Assembly: GCA_036874045.1 (NCBI GenBank)
Contig: CM072338.1
Span: 22,404,501 to 22,468,500 of the forward strand
DNA length: 64,000 nucleotides
Direction of reading: 5' to 3'
Source of the DNA: Cymodocea nodosa
Taxonomy: Eukaryota; Streptophyta; Magnoliopsida; Alismatales; Cymodoceaceae
The notes beneath the pieces are model-generated. The model worked only from the letters and a program-made list of their open reading frames with translations. It did no database searches and was not told where the DNA came from. Each line of letters begins with the position of its first letter. Within the stretch, counting starts at the first letter, position 1. This document shows, piece after piece, positions 47,406 to 57,642 of the stretch. Position numbers and translations under genes: made by a program.

Positions 47406-49812
47406 AGGAATGAAAATGGATCGATATGAATGCCTACAAGGATATACGAATTTTATTTCAGTATATCTTGCAATTCATAGGTCTAAAGTAGAGAATTAAG
47501 CATAGGCATCATCTTGGTCTTGCAACATACGGCGTTAGTGAACGGTAATGAAAGTGGGTCATTTGATTTACAATGTTATGAGTGAAAGTCAACGGACACA
47601 AGTCATGCAATCTACAACACTGATAAGTGAAAGTGGAAGCTCACTGTTTAACTCTACATGGAAGCAGAAGCAAGAGTAGATGTGTGATGCACGAGATCAA
47701 CTGTGCTTACAAGCAAGAATATGTGAGACACTTTTCCCATACAGCAAATAGCCAGTGTTGTTAGTCTTGCCTTGATCAAAATTCAAAACCACCCAGCCAG
47801 AACTTGAGAAGAAAGGGGAGCGAACAGTGCCTTTAGTAACCGACGTCCTTCCTTCATGTATTCTCGATTGAGTCAGATATTTAAACATAACATTAGTTAT
47901 TAAGTGGAAAAATAAGAAGTTCATGTAAAGGATGCACAGGGCCCAGTCGAGGCCCATAAACCATTTTTTTCTTTATCTTATCTGATATATAGATGAGGAT
48001 AAAAATGCGTATTTGATTTTCCTTTTCAGAAATTTCAAATGAATGCACTCGTTGGTAATGGCATTTGGGTATCTTTCCATACATATTGATATATGCTTGC
48101 CAAATCGCCATAAGTATTATTAGTCTCGTTTTTTCCTACTTGATAGTATCATCATCCTTTGTTACCTTTATTAATATCAGTCAATAGTTAATAACATTAA
48201 TTTCTTAGTTATTATTTATTACTGATTACCATTAATTACAAATACTATAATTATTATGAATCATAGTAATTAATATTCATTATCATTAATGGCGTGATAA
48301 TGCTTATCAATATTTAATAGCAATTAAATTGTATTTTTCTCATCATAGACGACACCAGAACTCCAACAGCAGAAACGACTGAAACGAAAAGTTAAGTCTC
48401 TTCGCTACGCCAAAGCACCCAACTGAACTTATTTTTATTCGTTTACTTATTTGAAAAAAAAAAAATGTAAATGTATTTTAAGTGACATCTTATTTCGTCC
48501 AAATTCTGAAATCATTATGTACCAAATGATGGGGTGGAATATTAATATTCTGTTTTGTATACCAAGCACAACATTGACATATAATAGTTTCATTTCAGAA
48601 TCGATTGGCTTCTGTTAAATTTTATTCCAGTGCACCACTACCCTATCATCTCTAGTTCCCCTTAGGATCCGATTGCTGCAGTAATGGTAGTATATTATCA
48701 CGAATGAATATATATGTCAAATGGGTTTGGGCCGGATCAGACTGATACAGTTCGATTCGATTGGACCATGCCATTCAATGACACAGCCCAACTTTCTGGG
48801 CCATGTTGGGCTGTTGCAAGCAAGGCCCAATTCGTGCACGTGAGTCGGTCTGGTCACTAATTTTTTAAAGGTCGGCCGTTACGTTATTTCACGGTTTGAA
48901 CCGTTAAAGGGCCATTAGATCTTTTAATGATTCGGACTAGCCTGGCTATTGTATGGTTGACAAATTATAGAGAAGTCCTTGTATTTTAATTAAATTTATA
49001 TTTTTTTAATAAATTAGACATTTTTTAAAATTGGTTTTAGTTCTCATTTTTTAATTTTCTTTAACAAAAAACTGTTATATTTTCTAAAATTATACTTAAG
49101 TCCACCAATGATACAAAGTGCCTATATTAATAATTCTGATTTTATTATAGCAGGTGAATAAATTTTTATAATTAGTGAAAATATTTTAGAAGAAAGAAAA
49201 TCTAAGTTAAATGCAAATATTGAAAGCTTGCTTATTATTGTGTTCAATAAGAACATGGTGATTAGGTGAATGATTTTACAAATATGAATATTAAAATAGG
49301 TTAAGAGGAAGTAACTTTTTTATTTTTATAAAAATGTGATTTTTTTCTTTTTTATGTATTTTTATTTCTTATTTTTTTTATAGTTTTTGTCATGTGTAAT
49401 TGAACTTCAAAAAAGCAAAAGTTCAATTTTTTTTAATCTAAATTTTATTTTTATTGTCTTATGATATTATAACAATGGTTTACATGAATTGATATGAAAA
49501 TGTGGCACAAAGTACAGTACAAATGAACACAATAAGCAGTACACTACGACAAAATTAAGCTATGAGCTATAGGCCGTATATGGGCTGCGTCATTGATCAT
49601 TACATGACATGACAAGAATAATGTCAAACATTATTTAATTCAAGCATAAGTAAATCTATGCATGATAATAAATAAAAAACCGAAAAGACAACACTAACAC
49701 ATTCTCCATTCTTCTGCTAATCTAACAAAGATTTTGTACAAAGTGGAAGTCTCTCCCCTTTTTCAACTTAAGTATCAAGAATGTGCCAATGCCCTGATTT
49801 TTGTCCCAAGCC

Positions 49813-52800
49813 CTAAAAGTTCTCCTTGTGGAAGTCAAAGCGAGTCGTGGTGTTTTGACTAAATTCTTTGGCAAGGTCCTTCAACTGTTTCGTAAGTGTT
49901 GGGGATCCACAATAGAAAACACCTGAGATCACAAATTCATTTTGAAGAAACTTTATAATTTATATGTACTAATAACAAAACAACCTAGTTGATCTTCAAT
50001 TCTATTGCGAGAGAAAGAAATCTTCAATTTAAATCTAGGAAAAAATGGTATAATCATAAAACATAGTATTCAACATACCTATCCTGGAGGATTCATGGGC
50101 ATAAGCCAAGTCAGCATAAACTTTCCTCCAGTTTGGTCTTGCAAAGTGTGTCCTAATCTGTCAATGGTATATATACATTCATATCAAGATGCATTAGTTT
50201 GATGATAGTTGGTAACAACACGCTTATGAACACACCATAACAGCAACGATGCGCTACTTAGAAGAGTGTGGTTATGATAATTACCCGACTTCCAGAGACA
50301 ACATCAAATCCATCTTTTGCATGTTGCAGTGATTGTACCATAGCAATAAGAGCCGATCGCGCATCACCTTCCTCGTACACACTAGTCAAATAGTTGTGCA
50401 TTTCAATGTAGTTCTGAAGCAACGAGGCCTTGCTTAGTATTAGTTCATAGTGAAGATTATGGGGAGTGGATCAGGGAATTACCTCGTGGTCACGTTCTGC
50501 AACTTCGTTCATCACACCTTTGAACCATTCAAAGGAACCTTGCTCTCTTGTTACCCAGTAGAAATAGGCCCTCCCTGGACCTTTCTCCTTCATCTTGTTT
50601 GCATCCATCGAATTGATTTTTTCCTGCAAAACTTTCAATCGTTAATGTTCTGGTATTCTCTTTTATGCCGACCATATTTCTCGGCCCATGCAAGCAATTA
50701 TTGTGCACCTCCTCATTAGTTTTATTTGACTTTATATTGTTGAGCATATCCTTCAGTATGCTAATGAAAGGTGTTGCACCAATTCCCAAGCCAATGAGTA
50801 GAAGAATGTCATATTTTGTGTAGCTTTGAGTTGGGGCACCGTAAGGTCCATCAATCAGGATTCTTGGGAATCTGCAGAACGTGAGAGTTTGGAGGATTCA
50901 AATTAATGTATTTTGCACATTCTGTGGGGAGGGCAGTTGTCTTTAAAGAAGGTGGATTCGTTTAGTCTACTTGGATTGTGGAAGTTGCCCTTCTGCTATG
51001 ATAGTTGTATCAAGTCTACCCAGGTTGGCTTTCTTGGATTTAACTTCTGCTTCACAAGCCTGCAAAATGAGAGACATATGACTTGGCAATTGCTTGCTTC
51101 TGTGGTTTGAATCACTTCGTACTTATTCACAATTGCTACACCTTTCCAAATAGACTCTTGAGCTCTGCTGTCCAATCTCCCAGTGTTCGGATATGTACAC
51201 TCAAAGTGCTATCTCCAGGTGCTGAAGTAATAGAAAAGGGGTGCCTGTTCAAGTCGAGTAATTATCATAACTACCAAGAAGAGAGAAAAAAGGCTGCAAC
51301 AAAATTTTTTTGTTGATTTACCACTCAAAAGAAGAGACATCAGGGCACTTGACAAACATATACATTCCACTCTTGTACTTGAATGCTGGTGGCTTATCCA
51401 TGTGGATTGAAAGTACATCTCCAGGATATATTGCAGCCTGCGTGTCGCACAGGATAGATCTATTGAATCGTCTACCATTCCTACCCAAGTGGAAATCAAA
51501 AATGAAAATGAAAGCTCCTAACCTTGACAATGCTCACTTGGTTTTGGTAATGCTTTTCTCTGAATGCCCTGACCAGTCTTTCACTGGCATATAAGATGAC
51601 TGGGACAATGATGTACATCCAGGTCTGTAAAAGCAATATCAAATTTTTGTCTCATATTTATGACTAATATCTATGATTTAACCATGAAAAAGATCAAAAC
51701 TATTTTTGTCAAACCTTTGCAAAATAGGCTTGTAGTATCCATTGTTACATTGCAGGGGTGCATGACATTCTATAATGATAATGATAATAATAATAATAAT
51801 GCATTACTACAATTTGATGGCATGCAATATATGATCTAGTTCAAGAAGCCTTTGATTAGTTGTGAGGAGATGATGAATGTGCTTACCGTCTTTTTGTACC
51901 ATTTCTTGGTGAGGAAAATGATGTAGCCGTGTATGATCAAGAGGACATATACGATGACTAGAAGATGGTGTGCATACCAGAAGGCATTGAAGCCAGCTAA
52001 TCTATGCAGCACTGATGGCAACTTGACAACATTTCTCCTAAATGAGTGTGTAGCCAATGTGAAAGTAAATGACATCATGATGGCCATCAAAATCCCAGTA
52101 ATCCCTGGAGTGCTGGACAGTAGAGAAGGGTATGTCGGCTGCTTGTAGTTGAAATAGGGACCTAGTTTAGTCATGAATATTGCTTTAGGACATGTAACCA
52201 ATCGTGGAAAGTCACATGCCATATGAGAAAAAACGTGGATTGCAGTCCCAATTGCAATTGCCACTGCAATGACCTGCAGTGTCGGAGGAGGAAAGAGAGA
52301 GATCATTTAAGAAGTTCGATGGTGTGTGTTGTTTTCAGTAGAGACAACATTGAAAGATGGCAGTTTGCAGCACCAAACCTTATGGAAATTGATGTTGTCA
52401 TCGAATGGAATGGCCATACCAAGTTTGGTTGATCTGAGAGAAGTAATTGTGTTCCGACAAACTGGAAATAGTATGAGGGCCATGTTGAGCTTCAATGTTT
52501 CTGCTGCTCCTTTAGCTATGCAAACACAATACCCCATCACTTCATATGCTGACCTCATACGGTACTGGTAGAATTTCCATGCAAACAGAAACATGTTGAG
52601 TGCTAACCACAAGCCCAAGACCCATATTCTCTTCCAGTTTTCAAGAATAAAAACCGTGGTCTTGCTGAAGATTTTACTGATCGGATTCCTGTATTTTATG
52701 GGGATCATTGTTCTTGCAAGTGATTGACTGTGTCTACTAAATTCCTTACTTTCTTGGGATCCCACCATTCTCATCAGCAAGATCTCAAGTTGCCATATCT

Positions 52801-54306
52801 ATACTTAAACATGGCAAACACAATAATCAAACTCTCATAATCAGTTGTAGTTTGCATACTACAATTATCGTCTAAAGAGTTCATGAAAGCAGACCTCTAT
52901 GTAACCTTGATTGTCAGGATCAAGTTCTTCCATTATCAGTGCTGCATACGTCGCTGCATTTGCTTTGAGATTTGAAAGCTTGTTGGCAGAGGCACTCAAT
53001 ATGATGACCTTTGGATAATCAATGGTACTAAACAATCATCTTCTATGGATGTCCACCTTACATAACAATGCATCAAGCCAAGTGTTTTGGTTGCTTACCT
53101 CTTTCACCTCCTCCTCAGAAAGACTTCCATCACCATTCTTGTCACACCTGATTAATTCAATTTCTACAACGTATCAGCATCGTTTTGTTTGGATTGCAGG
53201 CTTATTTTTTTGCTCATACAAGTTCAAAAAACTTAAAAGAGAGTGCATATATGGTAATTACATATCAAAGAATATTTTGAGGCGAGCATCGAAGTTGTGA
53301 TCTGTCATTTGTTCCCAGAACTCCTTGAGCTCTTCCATGCTAATTCCATATGTGGTGTCCAATTTTTTTCGCCTTGCCAATGTGTCAAAAAGCTCCACCG
53401 CAAACTCATTGGACTCCGTCATTCCTTCAAAGAAAACACCAAATACAAACCTTTAAAATCCATTGTTGTTCCCTGAATTGCTTTAGAGAAAGAGAAGCCC
53501 TAAACCCCACAAGCAAACTACTAATGGAACTCGTTACAGAAGACTTATTTCATCCACCCTTTTTTGTGAAAACTTACTGATTTGCATCTAAAAATAGACC
53601 ACTTTTTAGTTTTTTTGTTTAAGTTTAGGGAAGTTATATACACCTACGGCAAATTTAGTTATAGGTGTCCATCCGACAGTGTAAGATACATGATCAAATT
53701 GTAACCATTCAATATTATTAACAAGTCATGCGTCCTACATTATTAAATAAACATCTAAAATCAAATTTACTGTACGTAATTTCAAATGTTGCTTTCCTTA
53801 CTCATCTCAAGGATGAAAACCAGGAGATGTTTAAATCTTACTTGTCAACTATCCTCAGATATGATACGAATGTTATTCTTCTTACTTGATGATGATGTTC
53901 CCAACTTACCAATGCAGCGTCCAAAGTTCTCCCTTTGAAGTCGGCCATCAGAGGCCAACTGTAGGAACCTCTTCTCCACCGCCTTCCACCCGCAACCATC
54001 CTTCCCGTCCGATTTCTTGTCGAGGAATCGGAGACCTTTGAGTCCCATCCTGCTACTAGCGCTTAGCTTCTCGCCCGTAGCGTACCGGCGGGAGGACCCG
54101 ATCGACACGAACCTCTTCACTTTGCTTGCCATTCTCGAGGGTTGACGTGTTGTGGTGGACCTGGCCACAGACGTTTCCCTTTGTGGCTCTGGTGGCCTCG
54201 TGAGGACGACGTCTTCTGTGTTGCATCGCACGTCGATGGTCACGGTGTCGTTGTCGTTCAGGTGTTTCACGAGGGAGACGTGATCTTCTTCGGTGGTTTC
54301 CGTCAT
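49813..54306 (-). CDS. RBOH: Respiratory burst oxidase homolog (NADPH oxidase, RBOHH/J-like), 15 exons
   Basis: Plasma-membrane enzyme moving electrons from cytosolic NADPH through FAD and two hemes to apoplastic oxygen, making superoxide. Exons: 54306-53910, 53424-53262, 53147-53099, 53008-52895, 52798-52379, 52273-51887, 51624-51523, 51437-51322, 51244-51142, 51059-50971, 50871-50709, 50623-50483, 50413-50285, 50157-50079, 49922-49813. They join in frame to 853 aa. EF-hand loop 1 is canonical ([12 protein letters not shown], 189-200); EF-hand 2 ([12 protein letters not shown], from 233) ends in Gln. Likely heme ligands by family spacing: H380, H394, H483, H496. FAD motif HPFSITS at 584-590; NADPH motifs GPYGAP (655-660), GLGIGATP (674-681) and FYCGSP; C-terminus FHKENF. 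Phrases such as MYMFVKCPD and SALIAMVQ favour the pollen-expressed H/J group, but subclade is inference. Ca2+ and phosphorylation control are family knowledge. No disabling change was seen. Confidence 0.95.
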
Positions 54307-54377
54307 GTTGGGCGGTGGTACCGTCGACGAGATGGTGGTGGTGGTGGTGGTCTCGCAGGATCGCTAAGAAAGAACAT
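54303..54377 (-). promoter_or_regulatory. uORF overlapping the RBOH start codon
   Basis: An upstream ATG at 54377-54375 opens a 24-codon frame with a run of six Pro codons. It stops at TGA 54305-54303, so its stop overlaps the main ATG (54306-54304) as ATGA. If the leader includes it, translation of the main frame would need leaky scanning or termination-reinitiation. The Pro run could slow ribosomes. The sequence arrangement is certain; the regulatory role is inference. Confidence 0.5.
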
Positions 54378-54390
54378 GAGGATCCATCAT
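54364..54390 (-). promoter_or_regulatory. Short uORF in the RBOH leader
   Basis: An 8-codon frame with two consecutive ATG codons (54390-54385) ends in TAG at 54366-54364. It overlaps the start of the second uORF in a different frame. Its presence in the mRNA depends on a start site upstream of 54390, which the TATA-like motif near 54459 would allow. Confidence 0.45.
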
Positions 54391-54455
54391 GGTGGTGGTA
54401 GAAGGAATAGGAAAAGATAAGAGAAGAAGAATGGCATTGACTAAAAATAAGGAGG

Positions 54456-54468
54456 AGGGAATATATGG
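54456..54468 (-). promoter_or_regulatory. TATA-like element of the RBOH gene
   Basis: Minus-strand CCATATATTCCC lies about 155 bp before the start codon and is followed by a pyrimidine-rich leader. It is the best core promoter candidate and would place the transcript start near 54430, upstream of both uORFs. Confidence 0.4.
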
Positions 54469-54693
54469 TGCAACGTTCGTTGGAAGGTTCTAAAATTATA
54501 CGTAAGACACATCAACCAACATATTTATTGATCAACATATTTTTGGAAATATTTAGTCGTGGAACTAGAACTTCTTGAAAGTGGAAGATTCCATGGGTAA
54601 AGCAATGGGTAAGGTCATATGATCCAAAAATATTTCATTCAGAGGAAGAAATTAAACAATTCAATTGAAACTTAAGTTAACCTATGCCGAATG

Positions 54694-55300
54694 TCAAAAA
54701 TCAAGATATACAAGCCGCGCTAACTTTTCTACCGATGGCCTTGTTGGCTGTTGCTGGTACAGATCCTGTTGCTGTCTTTTCCAATCATGAAGAGAGCTAG
54801 CGTGAGGAAGGAATGGAGGAGCCATGCTTCCAACGCATGCACAAACTAGTTCAGGAGGTGTGTACAAGGAAGATTTGGGTCTGGTATTCACATCCTCACA
54901 TTCATATATGGTCCTCTGTGACGAAGAAAGGCTAAAGGCTGTGGTGAATGGTAATCACGGTCCTCTGTGATGAATGGTCTACATATGTGCTAGCTCGTTC
55001 CTTCTTAGGTGCAGTTTGAATCAGCACTTTGAGCGTTTTTCGTCAAAAACGCACAATAGAAATCCATCATTCCTCCTCCCCTGGCTGAGGCTGATTGACC
55101 CACATAGTGACTTCAAAGAAGAAGATTGAAATGGTAAATGGAAAAAACCAGACCAAATGATTTCTCCACCAGTGATCCATCACATTTTTGTCGATGATCA
55201 GGAACTGACGGCCTGATTGTGTTGTCGCTGCTGGAACGTCGTCATCGCCGAGGGTCACGGGCAGCAACGCCAGAGTCGGCCCGCCCCATGATCCTTCCAC
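54694..55300 (-). other. Two unassigned GC-richer ORFs between RBOH and NFRKB
   Basis: Minus-strand frames at 54891-54694 (65 codons, including SMAPPFLPHASSLHDWKRQQ) and 55300-55067 (77 codons, including DDDVPAATTQSGRQFLIIDK) have codon-like composition inside a locally GC-rich stretch that extends to about 55470. I cannot link them to a family, and no convincing splice links or start codon join them. They could be exons of a small or decayed gene. The flanks 54470-54690 and 55480-56680 show nothing recognisable. Confidence 0.25.
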
Positions 55301-56899
55301 TTGCCAGCTGAAGTGGGAAGGAACGTCGTCCTGCAGCAGCTCTCTTCAAAAGTCCATCGTCCCCTGCCCTTTGCGACAAAGCGTCGAACACCTGCTCTGT
55401 GCCAGAGCGGGGAGATCCTGGACGCTTAAATGGTACCTGTCACGCAACGACAGTGGGGAAGAATGGAAGACGGACGAAGAAGCTTCGAACTTTCAATTTT
55501 CGTTGATTAGAATTTTACCGTTGAGAACTAATGATCCAAAAAGTTCGGCTTTTCAATATCTGAAATTATAAATTTGTAGTTTGGAGAACTAATGAAGTCT
55601 CCCATCGGCGATCAAGAATGAAATAAATATTTCCATTGGCATTTTAATTTCCAATTGACCAAGTCATTTTTCAACGAAGAATTGAGATCTGGGACTATAT
55701 GAAAATGTTAGGGTTTGGAAAAAATTACTCTAAAAGATTAATCTAATACGAAGAAAAGTCTATTTTATCTGAAGTCTCCATTAACATCTCATGTTATCCT
55801 TGACTTTTTAAGACTTAATTTAGAGTGTGTTGATTTTGATATTACTTGTTCTGGTTTAAGAGAACATACTTCAAAAAAATTAGTCCAATAAAGAAGAACA
55901 TTTATTCTATTTTAAGTTAATATAGATAAAATTTTTATACCAGGGATGTGAAACTATTGATCACTTATCTGATGGTCTGTGACAAAAAAATAAAAAATAA
56001 TCTATATGTAAGGGATGAAAGAACGACGAATTAAACTAACCGTTAGATTTTATTTTGGACAGATTATACAGGGAGATTTTTCTCCTTTTTTGCAAAAGTG
56101 GGAAAGAATATTTAAGCATCCGCCTTCCCCATAAATAGTTTTTTTTTTTTCCTTCCATCACTAGGAAAATATTTACAAAAATTAGTTATGAGTGAGAAAA
56201 GGTCTCTGAAATATTTCCAAAGAAGCAATGCATGGATATTTGACCTAGTTAGTATTGACCCCAACATCTGGAGTGATGAATTTTTCGGCAGGAGGGTTTT
56301 TGTTGGATTAAGAAATATTTTAGCTTGACCTGGCAAGGTGTTAATTGTCAAGGTTTCAATATGTCAGTCAACGGGAAATTTCTTCTAGTTTTACGTAAGA
56401 AAATTTTTAGAGCGAAGGAAGATAAAGAGTTATCAAATAATACGCAGGCATCGGAGATAAAACTGAATTTTATCGAAGTAAATCCGCCACTAATTAATCT
56501 TCAATCCAAAAATAGTTATATTTTTAACATTTAAAAATATCAACATCGTAATAGACGATAAAGATAAACCATTATTCACCTTCAAACTAGAGAAATTCTT
56601 AACTTTTTCGAAACTTTTATTCGTATGAATTTTTAATTACTTTTAGAATCCTTAACTTACTTTCGAATAAATCTATATTTCTCATCGATCAAAGTTGAGT
56701 TTTTTTTTTCCCTCTTTTTGACAATGATCGTTTACGATACCTTGATTTAAGGGGCAATAATGTGGAAAAATACTCGCGTTATTTGCACGTGATAATTTTT
56801 CAAAAAAATCACAGATCGGATGGTCAGGACTCAGGACCGGACCGGCTACCCTAAACCCGGCCCGAAGGCTCCAAAAAAAACTAAAGAAAAAAAAAAAAA

Positions 56900-57301
56900 A
56901 CAAAGCCCTCCCTCGTTTTCCTCCCCTTCTCCACTCCCTCTGCGCTTCTTCTCCCCCACCCCTCCCTTCCCTCCCTCTTCTCCTTTCATCTCCTTCCTCT
57001 TTCTCTCTTTCCTATCATCCCCAATTTGCCCTTCCTCCTCCCCCTTATTTACCACATCCTGTCCTTCTTTCTCCCATCTCCGCCTCCACCTATCTCACTT
57101 CTCCCCATCTCATCCGACGACCCACGCTTATCCACGTCTTCGTCGTCTTCTCCGCTCCCACTCCCCCCACCCCCACCTCCTGCGCTATTTATTCACGCCC
57201 TCCTCTCCTCCCCTCCTTTCCATCGAAATTAGGGTTTCGTTCTCCGCTCCCGGCGATCCTTGATCCTTCCTCTCCTCGCATTCCTTGGTGGAGACGCTGA
57301 G
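56900..57301 (+). promoter_or_regulatory. Pyrimidine-rich promoter/5' leader of the NFRKB-like gene
   Basis: About 330 bp of CT-rich sequence precede a GAAATTAGGGTTTCGT word, common in plant leaders. The block ends in GACGCTGAG at 57301 just before a splice donor. No clear TATA box is seen, which fits a broadly expressed housekeeping-type promoter. ORFs through the CT tract are low-complexity Ser/Pro/Leu and are not genes. Confidence 0.5.
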
Positions 57302-57570
57302 GTAAAGCACGCCTGCGGACGCTTTCTTTGTGCGTACTTGCATTCGTGGCCTTCTAGTGGTGGTTGGTCGCGTCGTAGATTTTTCTTGGTTTGCTTTCGT
57401 TTTCTTGGGCCGGTTGGCGGATTGGAGGTGTTGGTGGTGTGGAAGTTTGATTCTCTTTGTGTCTGGTGTGGTGATTCTGATTCTTTGCAGACGTCGTTTT
57501 GTGGTGTTTTGTGAGACTTCAGTTGCTAATTATTTACGTGTTTTGGCTTTTATTTGTCTGTCTGTTACAG
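57302..57570 (+). other. Probable 5' UTR intron of the NFRKB-like gene
   Basis: The donor GCTGAG|GTAAAG and the acceptor TCTGTTACAG|GGAG, preceded by a T-rich tract, enclose 269 bp rich in T and G as in plant leader introns. A second possible acceptor, TTTGCAG at 57490, exists. The start codon at 57643 follows 72 bp after the preferred acceptor. Confidence 0.55.
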
Positions 57571-57642
57571 GGAGTCTGGTCGCTGGGTTGTTCTATTGGT
57601 TGGGTTGTCTACTGTCGTCCGTCGGATTCTATATTAACTGCA

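Larger units (their letters stand above)
45480..49790. other. Gene-free AT-rich DNA before the RBOH gene
   Basis: No recognisable gene. Contents: a 59-bp tandem duplication (45950-46067), a GC-rich island with many GCATG words (47100-47405), and an RTE-related scrap near 49200-49345. A stretch at 48720-48870 rich in GGCCCAA and TTGGGC words has a promoter- or transposon-like look. Confidence 0.5.

Noticed and set aside
50969-51059. In-frame TAG after the [15 protein letters not shown] region suggesting RBOH is a pseudogene
   Set aside because: The stop lies just inside a short intron; splicing at CCAA|GTAGAC to CTGCAG|A restores the conserved reading and the full frame.
56820-57263. 147-codon Ser/Pro-rich ORF upstream of the NFRKB-like gene
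   Set aside because: It translates a CT-rich leader and A tract; low complexity and no domain.
57499-57642. 48-codon N-terminal extension of the NFRKB-like frame
   Set aside because: It is hydrophobic, unlike the protein, and falls mostly within the probable 5' UTR intron; the ATG at 57643 is the better start.
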